Both the position numbers and the translations under genes were made by a program. A stretch of DNA of 64,000 nucleotides from Luzula sylvatica. Taxonomy: Eukaryota > Streptophyta > Magnoliopsida > Poales > Juncaceae. The stretch spans positions 4,194,655 to 4,258,654 of the forward strand of contig OX326961.1 in NCBI GenBank assembly GCA_946800325.1, given 5' to 3'. The first letter of the stretch is position 1. Each line of letters begins with the position of its first letter. Shown here piece by piece: positions 1-15,959 of this stretch. The notes beneath the pieces are model-generated. The model was not told where the DNA came from. It worked only from the letters and a program-made list of their open reading frames with translations, and searched no databases.

Positions 1-156
1 TACGACTCGTTGTGTGACCATGTAGGTTCGACTTAACGATGGCAGTAGGTTGTTTCCAATACCTACAAGCTCATGAGCGGGATCTCGGGAATAGGGGAAC
101 CGGACCGGGCCTACATATCCGCTGCGCGGGCCCGGGGCCGGGGATATTCCCCTACA
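1..156 (+). mobile_element. 3' end of an LTR (retrotransposon or solo LTR), cut by the window edge
   Basis: Non-satellite, GC-rich sequence that stops abruptly at CCCTACA, after which the CTAA array begins. The last 39 nt start with TCCGCTGC and end with CCCTACA. The LTR at 58074-59418 ends with the same two blocks at exactly the same 39-nt spacing. Upstream, GCGGGATCTCGGGAATAGG resembles GCGTGATCCCGGTAGAATTAGG-type sequence in that LTR. The terminal CA is what an LTR 3' end should show. The array that follows (157 onward) is continuous in the sister unit near 35,536, so this is an insertion. Whether a full element or a solo LTR lies upstream cannot be seen. Confidence 0.6.
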
Positions 157-380
157 CTAACTAACTAATTAACTACCTTTCTAACTAACTAACTAACTAA
201 CAACCTTCTTACATACTAACTAACTACTAGCTAATTAACTAACTAACTGACTAACAAACTACCTTCTTACATACATATTGACTAACTAACTAACTAACTA
301 ACTAATTAACTAACTAACTAACTAACTTACTAATTAACTAACTAACTAACAAACAACTAGCTTACGGAATAAATAAATAG

Positions 381-419
<39 letters not shown>

Positions 420-683
420 CTAGATAACTAACTAAGTAACTAACTAATTAACTAACAAACTATCTTCCTACGTCCATATTAACTAACTAACTAACTAACT
501 TACTAACTTACTAACTACCTTCCTACATACCCACTAACAAAGTCGCTTACTAATTAAATTAATAACTAACTAACTAAATAACTAACCAATTAACTAACTA
601 ACTAAGTAATTAACTAATTAACTAACTAACTAGCTACCTTCGTACATACCCACTAGCAAAGTAACTAACTAACTAAATAACTA
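157..683 (+). repeat. CTAA satellite, + orientation, left edge of duplication unit 1
   Basis: CTAA tetramers with interrupting motifs in this order: ACCTTTCTAAC, CAACCTTCTTACATAC, CTACTAGCTAATTAAC, CCTTCTTACATACATATTG, a CTTCCTACGT motif near 467, the AACAAAGTCGCTTAC motif near 537, and CCTTCGTACATACCCAC near 628. The same order is found at 35,536-36,073, which identifies the sister unit. No gene is possible: the repeat puts stop codons in every frame. Confidence 0.9.
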
Positions 684-707
684 GTTAGTTATTTAGTTAG
701 TTAGTTA
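662..707. repeat. Palindromic orientation switch (CTAA to TTAG)
   Basis: The 22 nt at 662-683 are the exact reverse complement of the 22 nt at 686-707, with only GT between them. The palindrome includes the irregular AAATAA / TTATTT step, so it is more than a trivial consequence of the tetramer. It is the hinge where the array changes strand. Confidence 0.85.
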
Positions 708-1411
708 GTTAGTTATTTAGTTAGTTAGTGCGTGCATACGAAGGTAGTTAGTTAATTAGTAATGTAGTTAGTTAGTTAGTTAGTTAATAGGTATGTATGA
801 AGGAAGTTATTTAGTAAGTTAGTTAGTTAATTTTTTAATTAGCTTGTTAACCAGTAGTTAGTTAGTTAGTTAGTTAGTTACTTAATTAGTTAGTGGGTAT
901 GTAGGAAGGTAGTTAATTAATAAGTTAGTTAGTTGGTTAGCTAGTCAGCTTGTTAGCTAGTAGTTACTTACATAGTTAGTTAGTTAATAGGTATATTGGA
1001 AATTAGTTAGTTAGTTAAAAAATGAGTTTGTTAATTGCTTAGGTAGTTAGTTAGTTAGTTATTTAATAGGCATGTATAAAGGTAGTTAGTTCGTAAGTTA
1101 GTTCGGTAGTTAATTAGTCAGTTAGTTACTTAATTAGTTACTTAATTAGTTAGTCAGTTACTTAATTAGTTAGATATTTAATAGGAAGGTAGTTAGTTAG
1201 TTAATTAGTTAGTCATTTGATAGGAAGGTAGTTAGTTAGTTAGCTAGTCAGTGTGTTAGCTAGTAGTTACTTAGTTAGTTAGTTAGTTAATAGGTTCGTA
1301 GTTAGTTAGTTAGTTAGTTAGTTAGCTAGTAGTTAGTTAGTTAGTGAGTTAGTTTTTTAATCAATATGTATGTATCAAGGTAGTTAGTTAGTTAGTTAGA
1401 TAGTTAGTTAT

Positions 1412-1454
<43 letters not shown>

Positions 1455-1816
1455 ATCAGTTAGTTAGTTAGTTATCTTGTAGTTAGTTAGTTAGTTAGGT
1501 CATCAGTTAGTTATTTATTTAGTTAGCTAGTAGTTAGCTAGTTAGTGATTTAGTTAGTTAGTAAATTAAATGGTATTTAAGAAGATAGTTAGTTAGTAAA
1601 TTTGTTAGTTATTATGTTAGTTATCTAGTAATTAGTTAGTTAGTTATTTTGTCAGCTAGCTAGTAATTAGTTAGTTATTTAGTTATTTAGTTAGTTAGTT
1701 ATCTAGTAGTTAGTTAGTTATTTATTTAGTTAGTTAATTAGTTAGTCATTTAGTTAGTTAGTTTGTTAGTTATCTAGTGGTTAGTTTGTTAACTAGTTAG
1801 TTATTTTGGTAGTTAG

Positions 1817-1853
<37 letters not shown>

Positions 1854-2245
1854 GGGTATGTAGAAAGGTAGGTAGGTAGTTAGTTAGTTAGTTAGTTAGT
1901 TAATAGGTATGTAGGAAGATAGTTATTTAGTTATTTAGTTAATTTGTTAATTAGTTAATTAGTTAGTCACTTAGTTATTTAGTTATTTAGTTAGTTAGTT
2001 AGTTAGTTAGTTTGTTAGTTTGTTATTTAGAAAGGTAGTTGGTTAGTTAGTAAATAGGTATGTAGGAAGAGAGTTTGTTAGTTAATTAGTTTGTTATTTA
2101 GATAGATATCTAGTAGTTAGTTACATACTTAGTTATTTAGTTATTTAGATAGATATCTAGGGAGACAATTGGTTAGTTAGTTAGTTAGTTAGTTAATTTG
2201 TTAGTTAGGTAATTAGACACTAGTTAATTAGTTAGTTAGTTAGTC

Positions 2246-2276
<31 letters not shown>

Positions 2277-4904
2277 GAGTTTGTTGGAAGGTAGTTAGTT
2301 AATTAGTTAGTTAGGTAGTTAGCTAATTAGTTAGTTTATAGGTATGTATGAAGGTAGTTAGTAAGTTAGTTAGTTAATTAGTTAGTTTGTTAGCAAGTAG
2401 TTTGTTAGTTAGTTAGTTAGTTAGTTAGCAAGTAGTTAGTTACTAAGTTAGTTGGCTAGTTTGTTAGTTAGTTACCTATCTAGCTAGCTAGTAGTTAGTT
2501 AGTTAGTTAGTAAGTTAATAGGTATGTAGGAAGGTAGTTAATTAGTTGGCTAGTTAGTTAGTTAGCTAGTAGTTAGTAAGTTAGTTAGTAAGTTATTTAG
2601 TTAGTTAGTTAGTGGGTATGTAGGAAAGGTAGCTAGTAAGTTACTTAGTTACTTAGTTAACTAGTTAGTTAGTTAGTTAGTTAGATAGTAGTTTGTTAGT
2701 TTGTTAGTTAGTTAATTAGATAGTTTGTTAATTAGTTAGTTAGTTGGTGGGTATGTATGAAGGTTGATAGTTAGTGGGTATGTAGGTAGGTAGTTAGTTA
2801 GTTAGTTATTTAGTTAGTTATTTAGTTAGTTAGTGAGTTAGATAGTAAGTTAGTTAGTTAGTTAGTTAGTATGTTCGTTAGTTAGTGGGTGTGTAGGAAG
2901 GTAGCTAGTTTGTTAGTTAGTTACTTAGTTCGTTAATTTGTTAATTAGTTAGTTAGCTAGTAGTAAGTAAGTTAGTTAGTTAATTAGTTAGTTAGTGAGT
3001 TAATCAGTTAGTTAGTTAGTTAGCTAATATGTATGTAAAAAGGTAGTTAGTTAGTTTGTTAGATAGTTAATTTGTTAGTTAGTTAATTAGTGAGTTAGTT
3101 ATCTAGTAGTTAGTTAGTTAGTTAGTTAATCAGTTAGTTATTTATTTAGTTAGTTAGTTAGCTAGTAGTTAGTTAGTTAATTAGTAAGTTACTTAGTTAG
3201 TTAGCGGTTATGTAAGAAGGTATGTAGTTAGTTAGTCAGTTGGTTAGTAAGTTAATTAGTTAATAGGTATGTAGAAAGATAGTTTGTTAGTTAATTTGAT
3301 AGTTATTTAGTTAGTTATCTAGTAGTTAGTTAGTTGGTTAGTTAGTTAGTTGGTTGGTTAGTTAGTTCGTTAGTTAGTTCGTTAGTTAATTGGTTAGTTA
3401 GTTTGTTAGTAAATATGTATGTAAGAAGGTAGTTAGTTTGTTAGATAGTTAGTTAATTAGTTAGTTAATTAGTTAGTTAGCTAGTAGTTAGTTAGTTAGT
3501 TAACTAGTTATTTATTTAGTTAGTCAGTTAATTAGTTAGTTATCTAGTAGTAAGTTAGTTAGTTAGTTCGTTAGCTAGTAGTTAACTGGTTAGTTATTTA
3601 TTTATTTAGTTAGTTAGTTAGTTGGTTGGTCTGTAGGAAGGTAGGTAGTTAGTTAGTTAGCTAGTTTGTTAATAGGTATTTAAGACAACAGTTAGTTAGC
3701 AAATTAGTTAATTATTATGTTAGTTATCTAGTAATTAGCTTGTTAGTTATTTTGTCAGCTTGCTTGTAGTCAGTTAGTTAGTTAGTTATTTAATTAGTTT
3801 GTTTGTTAGTTATCAAGTTGTTAGTTAGTTAGTTATTTAGTTAGTTACCTAGTAGTTAGTTAGTTAGCTAGTTAGTTATTTAGTTAGTTAGATAGTTAGT
3901 TAGTTAGTTAGTGGGAAGGTAGGTAGTTAGTTAGTTAGTGGGTATGTAGGAAGTTAGTTAGTTAGTTAATTAGATTGTTAGTTAATATGTATATACGAAG
4001 ATAGTTATTTAGTTAGTTTTTTAATTAGTTAATTAGTTAGTTAGTATGTTATTTAGTTATTTAGTTAGTTAGTTAGTTAGTTTGTTAGTTAGTTAGAAAG
4101 GTAATTAGTTAGTTAGTTAATGGGTATGTATAAAGGTAGGTAGTTAGTAAGTTAGCTAACTAGCTAGTTAGTTAGCTAGTAGTTAGTTAGTTAGTTAGTT
4201 AATTAGTTAGTTGTTTAGTTCGTTAGTTAGTTTACTAGTAGTTAGTTAGTTAATGAGTTAATTAATTAGTTAGTTAATTAGTTAGTTATTAAGTTAGTTA
4301 GTTAGTGGGTATGTACGAAGGTTGCTAGTTAGTTAGTTAATTTGTTAGTTAGTTAATTAATTAGTTAGCTAGTTAGTTAATTAGTTAGTTAGTTATTTAT
4401 TTATTTGGTTAGTTACTTAGTTAGTGGGTATGTAGGAAGGTAGTTAGCAAGTTAGTTAGTTAGTTAGTTAGTTAATATGTATGTAGGAAGATAGTTAGTT
4501 AATTAGTTAGTTATTTAGTTAGTTATCTAGTAGCTAGTCAGTTAGTTAGTTAGTTAGTTAGTTAGTTATTTTTTCTGTTACCTAGAAATTAGTTAGTTAG
4601 TTAGTTAGTTTGTTATTTTTTTTGTTAGCTAGAAATTAGTTTGTTAGTTTGTTAGTTAGTTAGTTAGTTTGTTATCAAGTAGTTGGTTAGTTTGTTAGTT
4701 AGTCAGGTAACTTGTTATTTATTTATTTAGTTAGTTAGTTAGCGAGTAGTTAGCTAGTAATTTATTTAGTTAGCTAGTTAGTTAGGTATGTACGAAGATA
4801 GTTAGTTAGTTAGTTAATTAGTTCGTTATTTAGTCAGTTAGTTAGTTAGTTAGCTAGTAGTTAGTTAGTTAGTTAGTCGACTAGTTAGTTAGTTAGCTAG
4901 CTAG

Positions 4905-4938
<34 letters not shown>

Positions 4939-5276
4939 ATAGGTATGTAGGAAGGTAGTAAGGTAGTTAGTTAGTTAGTTAGTTAACTAGTTAATTATTT
5001 AATTAGTAAGTTTGTTAGTTCTCTAGTAGTTAGTTAGTTAGCTAGTTAGTTATTTAGTTAGTTAGTAAGTTAGTTAGTTAGTTAGTGGGAAAGTAGTTAG
5101 TTAGTTAATTATATAGTTAATATGTATGTAGGAAGATGGTTATTTAGTTAGTTAGTTGGTTTGTTAATTAGTTAGTTAGTTAGTTAGTTAGTTATTTAGT
5201 TATTTAGTTAGTTAGTTAGTTAGTTTGTTAGTTTGTTAGTTTGTTAGTTAGAAAGGTAGGTAGTTAGTTAGTTAAT
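684..5276 (-). repeat. TTAG-oriented satellite block, unit 1 copy
   Basis: About 4.6 kb of the same higher-order repeat in inverted orientation: TTAG tetramers with GGTATGTAGGAAGGTAG, CTAGTAGTTAG, ATGTATGTATCAAGG and similar motifs, which are reverse complements of the CTAA-strand motifs. It is nearly identical to 36,104-40,465, starting from the shared GTGCGTGCATACGAAGG near 729. This copy is uninterrupted, whereas the other carries a Helitron. No gene seen. Confidence 0.9.
5120..5121. other. Empty insertion site of the 6.9-kb Helitron
   Basis: The sequence around 5107-5140 runs ATATAGTTAA then TATGTATGTAGG without a break. In the sister copy the same two halves are at 40456-40465 and 47401-47412, separated by the Helitron. 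The junction here is A followed by T, the standard Helitron target dinucleotide. Confidence 0.85.
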
Positions 5277-5296
5277 AATTAACTAACTAACTAGCT
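5258..5296. repeat. Palindromic orientation switch (TTAG to CTAA)
   Basis: GTTAGTTAGTTAAT up to 5276 is mirrored by ATTAACTAACTAAC from 5278, with a single A at 5277. The arms continue to about 19 nt with one mismatch. This is the right-hand edge of the inverted block. Confidence 0.8.
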
Positions 5297-7336
5297 GACT
5301 ACTAGCTAACTGAATAAATAACTAACTAACTAACTAACTAACTAACTACTAGATAACTAACTAAACAACTTACTTATTAACTAACTAACTATCTTCCTAC
5401 ATACATGTGAACTAACTAACTAACAAACTATCCTACTAACTACCTTCCTACATACGCACTAACTAAGTAACTAACTAAATAAATAAATAACTAACTGAAG
5501 AACTACTAGCTATTTAACTAAGTAACAAACTAACTAAATAAATATCTAACTAATTAACTAACTAACTAACTAACTAATTAACTAACTAACTAAAAAACTA
5601 ACAAACTAACCACCTACCTTCACACATACCCACTAACTACCCAACTTACTAACTAACTAATTAATTAACTAATTAACTAACTAACTACTAGTAAACTAAC
5701 TTACTAACTAACTAACTAACTAACTAACTAATTAACTAACTAACTCACTAACAAACTACTAGCTAACGAACTAACTAGTTAACTATCTAACTTACCAACA
5801 ACCTTCATTCATACCTATTAACTAACTAACTAACTACCTTTCTAACTTACTAACAAAATAACTAACTAACTAACTAACTAACTAATTAACAAATTAACAA
5901 ACTAACTAACTAAATAACTATCTTACTACCATCCTACATACCCACTAACTAACTAACTAACTACATACCTATTAACTAACTAATAAACTAACTAACTAAC
6001 TAACTAACTGCCATCCTACATACCCACTAACTAACTAACTAACTACCTTCCCACTAACTAACTAACTAACTAGCTAACTAACTAAATAACTAACTAGCTA
6101 ACTAACTAACTACTAGATAACTAACAAACTAACTAATTAAATAACTGACTAGTTAACTAACTAAATAACTAACTAACTAACTACTAGACAACTACCTAAC
6201 TAACTACCTAAATAACTAACTAACTACTGGCTAGCTGACAAAATAACTAACTGATTACTAGATAACTAACATAATAACTAACTAATTTACTAACTAACTA
6301 TCTTCTTAAATACCTATTAACTAACTAACTAACTACCTACCTTCCTACATACCCACCATCAAACTAACTAACTAACTTGATAAATAACGAACATGCTAAC
6401 TACTAGCTAACTAACTAACTAACGAACTAACTAAATAACTAACTGATGACCTAACTAACAAACTAACTACTAGATAATTGACTGACTAACTAACAAACCA
6501 ACTAATTAACCAACTAACCAATTAACTAACTATCTAACTAACTAACTAACTACCTTGATACATACATATTGATTAACTAACTAACTCACTAACTAACTAA
6601 CTACTAGCTGACTAACTAAGTAACAAACTAAATAACTAACTGACTAACTAACTAACTAACTAATTAACTAACTATCTAACTAACTAACTAACTAACAACC
6701 TTCTTACATACCAACTAACTAACTAACTAACTAACTACTAGCTAATTGACAAACTAACTGACCAACTAACTGACTACCTTCTTACAGACATATTGACTAA
6801 CTAACTAACTAACTAACTAACAAACTAACTAACTACCAAACTTACTAACTAACTAACTAACTAACTACTAGCTAACTGAATAAATGACTAACTAACTAAC
6901 TGACTAACCACAAGATAACTAACTAAATAACTAACTAATTAACTAACTAACAATCTTCCCACATTCAAATTAACTAACTAACTAACTAACTGACTAACTT
7001 ACTAACTACCTTCCTACCTACCCACTAACTAAGTAACTAACTAAATAAATAAATAAATAAATACTAGCTATTTACCTAACTAACTAACTAAATAACTAAC
7101 TAATTAACTAACTAACTAATTAACTAATTAACTAAAAAATTAACTAACTAACTAGCTACCTTCGTACATACCCAACAACTAACTAACTAATTAACTAACG
7201 AATTAATTAACTAATTGAGTAACCAACTACTAGTTAACTAACTAATTAACAAACGAAATAACTAACTAACTAACTAACTAACTACTAGCTAACTAACTAA
7301 CTAACTTACTAACTAACTTCCTTCATACATACCTAT

Positions 7337-7371
<35 letters not shown>

Positions 7372-7928
7372 ATAACCAACTACCTAATAAATTAACTATT
7401 TAACAAGCTAACTAAATAACCGAATAACTATCCTTCTACGTACCTATTAACTAACTAACTAAATAACTAACTAGCTACTTTCCTACATATCCACTAACTA
7501 ACTAACTAACTACCTTCCCACTAACTAACTTACTAACTATCTAACTAACTAAATAACTAACTAGCTAACTAACTAACTACTGGTAACTAAATAACTAACT
7601 AGTTAACTAACTAAATAACTAACTAACTAACTACAAGATAACTTACTAACTAACTAACTAAATAACTAACTAACTAACTAACTACTAGCTAGCTGACAAA
7701 ATAACTTACTAACAAATTACTAGATAACTTACATAATAACTAACTAATTTACTAGCTATCTTCTCAAATACCTATTAACTAACTAACTAACTAACTACCT
7801 TCCTACACGCCCTCCAACTAACTAACTAACTAACTAAATTAATATCTAACCTGCTAAATACTAGCTAGCTAACTAACTAACTAACTATATAATTAACTGA
7901 TGACCTAACTAACTAACTAACTGCTAGA

Positions 7929-7967
<39 letters not shown>

Positions 7968-9142
7968 TTAACTAACTAACTAATTAACTATCTATCTAAC
8001 TAACTAACTAACTACCTTGACACATACATATTGATTAACTAACTAACTCACTAACTAACTAGCTACTAGCTAACTAACTTAGTAACTAACTAAATAACTG
8101 ACTGATTAACTAACTAACTAACTAATTAACTAACTATCTAATTAACTAACTAACTAACAACCTTCATACATACTAACTAACTAACTAACTAACTAACAAC
8201 TAGCTAATTAACTAACTAACTAACTAACTAACTACCTTCTTACATACATATTGACTCACTAACTAACTAACTAATTAACTAACTAACTAACTAACTAACT
8301 AACTTACTTACTAACTAACTACTAACTAACTAACTACTAGCTAACTGAATAACTAACTAACTAACTTACCAACTTACTAACTACTAGATAACTAACAAAA
8401 TAATTAACTAATTAACTAACTAACTATCTTCCTACATACATATTAACTAACTAACTAACTAACTAACTAACTGCCTTCCTACATACTCACTAACTAAGTA
8501 ACTAACTAAAATAATAAATAACTAACTAAATAACTACTAGCTATTTACCTCACTAACTAACTAAATAAATAACTAACTAATTAACTAACTAACTAACTAA
8601 CTAACTAACTTACTAACTAACTAACTAATTTACTAATTAACTGACAAATTAACTAACTAGCTACCTTCGTACATACCCACTAACTAACTAACTAACTAAC
8701 CAACTAACTAACTAACTAATTAACTAACTAATTAATTAACTAATTAACTAACTAACTACTAGTTAACTAACTAACTAACTAACTAACTAAATAACTAACT
8801 AACTAATTAACTAACAAACTAGCTAGCAAACTACTAACTAACTGACTAACTACTAGATAACTAACAAACTAACTAACTAAATAACTAATTAGTTAACTAA
8901 CTGAATAACTAACTTACTAACTACTAGATAACTAACTAACTAACTAACTAACTACTAGCTAGCTGACAAAATAACTAACTAACTAATTACTAGATAACTA
9001 ACATAATAACTAACTAATTTACCAACTAATTATCTTCTTAAATACCTATTAACTAACTAACTAACTAACTAACTACCTTCCTACATACCCTCCAACTAAC
9101 TAACTATCTAAATAAATAAATAACTAACCTGCTAACTACTAG

Positions 9143-9178
<36 letters not shown>

Positions 9179-9455
9179 ATAACTAACTCACGACCTAACT
9201 AATTACTAGATGACTAACTAACTAACTGACTGACTGACTAACTAGCTAATTAACTTACTAACTAATAAACTAACTATCTAACTAACTAACTAACTCACTA
9301 ACTAACTAACTACTAGCTAACTGTCTAAGTGACTAACTAAATAACTGACTGATTAACTAACTAATTAACTAATTAACTAACTATCTAACTAACTAACTAA
9401 CTAAGAACCTTCTTACATACTAACTAACTTACTAACAAACTAACTACTAGCTAAT

Positions 9456-9490
<35 letters not shown>

Positions 9491-10373
9491 CTTATTAACT
9501 AACTAATAAATTATCTAATTAACAAACTAACTAAATAACCGAATAACTATCTTCCTACATACCTATAAACTAACTAACTAAAACTAACTAACTACTTTCC
9601 TACATACGCACTAACTAACTAACTAACTACCTTCCCACTGACTAACTAACTATATAACTAACTAAATAACTAACTAGCTAACTAACTAACTACTAGTAAC
9701 TAACAAACTATCTAACCAAATAACTAATTAGTTAACTAACTAAATAACTAACTAACTACTAGATAACTAATGACTAACGGACGAACAAACTAACTAACTA
9801 CTAGCTAGCCGACAAAATAACTAACTTACTAATGACTAGATAACTAACATAATAACTAACTAATTTACTAACTAACAATCTTCATAAATACCTTTTAACG
9901 AACTAACTAACTAACTAACTACCTTCCCACATACCTGGCGACTAACTAACTAACTAACTAAATAAGTAACTAACCTGCTAACTACTAGCTAACTAACAAA
10001 CTGACTAACTAACTAACTAATTGATGACCTAACTAACTAACTAACTAACTAACTACAAGATAACTAACTAACTGACTGACTAACTAACTAACTAACTAAC
10101 TAATTAACTAACTATCTAAGTAACTAACTAACCGCCTTGATACATACATATTGGTTAACTAACTAACTAACTAACTAACTACTAGCTGACTAACAAAGTA
10201 ACAAACTAAATAACTAACTGATTAACTAACTAACTAAATAACTAACTATCTAACTAACTAACTAACAACCTTCTTACATACTAGCTAACTAACTAACTAA
10301 CTTACTAACTACTAGCTAATTAACTAACTAACTTACTAACTAACTAACTAACTACCTTCTTACATATATATTG

Positions 10374-10420
<47 letters not shown>

Positions 10421-10454
10421 TACTAACAAACTAACTAACTACTAGCTAACTGAA

Positions 10455-10503
<49 letters not shown>

Positions 10504-10514
10504 GAATAACTGAA

Positions 10515-10565
<51 letters not shown>

Positions 10566-11122
10566 TTAACTAACCAATTAACTAACTAACTAAGTACCTT
10601 CGTACATACCCACTAACTGACTAACTTACTAACTAACTAATGAACTAATTAATTAAAAAACTAAATAACTTACTAACTACTTGTTAACTAACTAAATAGC
10701 TAACTAATTAACTAACTAACAAACTAACAAACTACTAGCTAACTAACTAACTAACTTACTAACTACCTTCATACATACCTATTAACTAACTAACTAACTA
10801 CCTTTCTGATGAACAAACTAACTAAATAACTAACTAAATAACTAAATAACAAACTAACTAATAAATTAACTAATTAACAAACTAACTAAATAACCGAATA
10901 ACTATCTTCCTACATACCTATTAACTAACTAACTAAAACTAACTAACTACTTTCCTACATACCCACTAACTAACTAACTAAGTGCCTTCCCACTAACTAA
11001 CTAACTAACTATCTAACTAACAAAATAACTAACTAGCTAACTAACTAACTACTAGTAACTAACTAACTAACTAACTAAATAACTATTTAGTTAACTAACT
11101 AAATAACTAACTAACTACTAGA

Positions 11123-11164
<42 letters not shown>

Positions 11165-12517
11165 CTAGATAACTAACTAACTAACTAACTTAATAACTAA
11201 CTAACTACTAGCTAAATGATAAAATAACTAACTAGCTAATTACTAGATAACTAACATAATAACTAACTAATTTACTAACTAAATATCTTCTTAAATACCT
11301 GTTAACTAACTAACTACCTACCTACCTACCTACCTACATACCCACCTACTAACTTACTAACTTACAAAATAAATAACTAACCAGCTAACAATTAGCTAAC
11401 TAACTAACTAACCAACTAACTAACTAAATAACTAACTGATGACCTAACAAACTAACTAACTACTAGATAACTATCTAACTAACTGACTAACTAACTAACT
11501 AACTAACTAACTAATGAACTAACTAACTACCTTGATACATACATATTGATTAACTAACTAACTCACTAACTTACTAACTACTAGCCAACTAACTAAGTAA
11601 CTAACTAAATAACTAACGGATTAACTAACTAACTAATTAACTAACTAATTAACTAACTATCTAACTAACTAACTACTAGTTAACTAACTAACTAACTAAC
11701 TAAATAACTAACTAATTAACTAAAGAACTAACTAACAAACTACTAGCTAACTAACTAACTAGTTTACTATCTAACTTACTAACTAACTACCTCCATACAT
11801 ACCTATTAACTAACTAACTAACTACCTTTCTAACTAACTAACTAAATAACTAAATAACTAAGTAACTAACTAATTAACAAATTAACAAATTAACTAACTA
11901 ACTAAATAACTATCTTCCAACATGCCTATTAATTATCTAATTAACTAACAAACTAACTAAACAACATAATAACTACCTTCCCACATACCCACTGACTAAC
12001 TAACTAACTACCCTCCCACTAACTAACTAACTAACTATCTAACTCACTAAATAACTAACTAGCTGACTAACTAACTACTAGATAACTAACAAACTAACTA
12101 ACTAAATAACTAATTAGTTAACTAACTAAATAACTAATTAGGTAACTATCTAAATAACTAACTAACTAACTACTAGATAACTAACTAACTAACTAACTAA
12201 CTAACTACTAGCTAGCTGACAAAATAACTAACTAACTAATTACTAGATAACTAACAAAATAACTAACTAATTAACAAACAAACTATCTTTTTAAATACCG
12301 ATTAACTAACTAACTGACTAATTAACTAACTACCTTCATACATACCCGCCAACTAACAAACTAACTAACTAAAAAAATAACTAACCTGCTAACTACTAGC
12401 TAACCAACTCACTAACTAACTAACTAAATAACTAACTGATGACCTAATTAACTAACTAACTAACTAAGTAACTACCTTCTTACATACACATTGACTAACT
12501 AACTAACTAACTAACTT

Positions 12518-12556
<39 letters not shown>

Positions 12557-13923
12557 TACTAACTAACTAACTAACCAATTAACTATTAGCTAACTGAATA
12601 AATAACTAACAAACTAACTAACAGAATTACTAACTAATTAACTAAATAACTATGTTCCTACATACATATTAACTAAATAACTACATAACTTACTAACTGC
12701 CTTCCTACATACCCACTAACTTAATAACTAACTAAATAACTACTAGCTATTTAACTAACTAACTAACTAACTAAATAACTAACTAATTAACTAACTAACT
12801 ACTAACTAACTAACTAATTAACTAACTAACTAACAAATTAACTCACTGACTAGCTACCTTCGTACATACCCACTAACTAACTAACTTACTAACTAACTAA
12901 TTAACTAACTAATTAACTAACTAACTACTAGTTAACTAATTAACTGACTAACTAAATAACTAACTAATTAACTAACTAACTAACTAATAAACTACTAACT
13001 AACTAACTAACTAACTTTCTAACTAACTACCTTCATACATACCTATTAACTAACTAACTAACTACCTTTCTGACTAACTAACTCACTAACAAACTAACTA
13101 ACTAACTAAATAACTAACTAACTGACAAATTAACTAATTAACAAACTAACTAAATAACCTAATAACTATGTTCCAAGATACCTATTAACTAACTAAGTAA
13201 CTAACAAAGTACTTTCCTACATACCCACTAACTTAGTAACTAACTACCTTCCCACAAACTAACTAACTAACTATCTAACTAACTAAATAACTAACTAGCT
13301 AACTAACTGACTACTAGTAACTAAATAACTAACTAGTTAACTAACTAAATAACTAACTAACTAACTACTAGATAACTAACTAACTTACTAACTAAATAAC
13401 TAACAAACTAACTAACTAACTACTAGCTAGCTGATAAAATAACTAACTAACTAATTACCAGATAACTAACATAATAACTAACTAATTTACTAACTAACTA
13501 TCTTCTTAAATACCAATTAACTAACTAACTAACTAACTACCTTCCTACATACCCGCAAACTAACTAACTAACTAACTTAATAAATAACTATCCTGCTAAC
13601 TACTAGCTAGCTAACTAACTAACTAACTAACTAACTAAATAACTAACTGATGACCTAACTAACTGACTAACTACTAGATAACTAACTAACTGACTAACTA
13701 ACAAACTAAGTAATTAACTAACAAACTAACTAATTAACTAACTATCAATCTAACTAACTAACTACCTTGATACATATATATAGATTAACTAACTAACTGC
13801 TAGCTAACTGACTAAGTGACTAACTAAATAACTAAATGATTACCTAACTAACTAACTAATTAACTACCTTTCTAACTAACTAACTAACTAACAACCTTCT
13901 TACATACTAACTCCTTCTTACAT

Positions 13924-13975
<52 letters not shown>

Positions 13976-14138
13976 CTAGCTAATTAACTAACTAACTAAC
14001 TAACTAACTACCTTCTTACATATATATTGACTAACTAACTAACTAACTACCTTCTTACATACATATTGACTAACTAACTAACTAACTAACTAACTAATTA
14101 AATAACTAACTAACTAACTAACTAACTAACTTACTAAT

Positions 14139-14175
<37 letters not shown>

Positions 14176-15770
14176 TACTAACTAACTAACTAACATACTA
14201 ATTAACTAACTAACTAACTAACTTACTAACTACCTTCCTACATACCCACTAACAAAGTCACTTAATAATTAAATTAATAACTAACTAAATAACTACTATC
14301 TATTTAACTAACGAACTAACTAACTAAATAACTAACCAATTAACTTACTAACTAACTAATTAACTAACTAATTAACTAACTAACTACTAGTTAACAAACT
14401 AACTAACTAACTAACTAACTAAATAACTAACTAATTAACTAACTAACTAACTAACTACTAGCGACCTTCCTACATACCCACAATCTAACTAACTTACTAA
14501 CTAAATAAATAACTAACCTGCTAACTACTAGCTAACTGACTAACTAACAAACTAACTAAATAACTAACTGATGACCTAACTAACTAATTAACTACTAGAT
14601 AACTAACTAACTAACTAACTAACTAATTACCTAACTAATTAACTAACTATCTAACTAACTAACTAACTACCTTGATACATACATATTGATTAACTCACTA
14701 ACTATCTTCTAGCTAATTAACTAACTAACTAACTAACTACCTACCTTCTTACATACATATTGACTAACTAGCTAGCTAACTAACTAATTAACTAACTATC
14801 TAACTAACTTACTAACTACCTTGATACATACATATTGATTAACAAACTAACTTACTACTTGCTAACTAACTAAGTAACTAACTAAATAACTAACTCATTA
14901 ACTAACTAACGAACTAACTAACTAACCGACTAGTTAACTAACTATCTAATACCTAACTAACTAACAACCTTCTTACATACTAACTAACTAACTAACTAAC
15001 TAACTACTAGCTAATTAACTAACTAACTAACTAACTAACTACCTACCTACCTACCTTCTTACATACATATTGATTGACTAACTAACTAACTAACTAACTT
15101 ACTAACTAACTAACGAACTAACTAACTAACTACTAGCTAATTGAATAAATGACTAACTAACTAAATAATTAACTAACTACTAGATAAGTAACTAAATAAC
15201 TAACTAATTAACTAACTAACTATCTTCCTATATACATATTGACTAACTAACTAACTAGCTAACTAACTTACTAACTACCTTCCTACATACCCACTAACTA
15301 AGTAACTAACTAAATAAATAACTAACTGACTAACAAACTAACTTACTTACTAACTAACTAACTAATTAACTACTAGCTAACTGAATAAATAAATAACTAA
15401 CTAACTAACTACTAGATAACTAACTAAATAACTAAGTAATTAACTAACTAACTATCTTCCTGCATACATATGAACTAACTAACTAACTATCTAACTAACT
15501 AACTTACTAACTACTTTCCTACATACCCACTAACTAAGTAACTAACTAAATAAAAAATAACTAACTAAATAACTACTAGCTATATAACTAACTAACTAAA
15601 TAAATAACTAACTAATTAACTAACTAACTAACTAACTAACTAATTAACAAACTAACTAACAAATTAACTAACAAACTAGCTACCTTCGTACATACCCACT
15701 AACTAACTAACTTACTAACTAACTAATTAACTAACTAATTAATTAACTAATTAACTAGCTAACTACTAGT

Positions 15771-15801
<31 letters not shown>

Positions 15802-15927
15802 ATAACTAACTAATTAACTAACAAACTAACTAACTAACTACTAGCTAACTAACTAACTAGTTAACTATCTAACTTACTAGCTAACTACCTTCATACATAC
15901 CTATTAACTCACTAACTACCTACCTTT

Positions 15928-15959
<32 letters not shown>
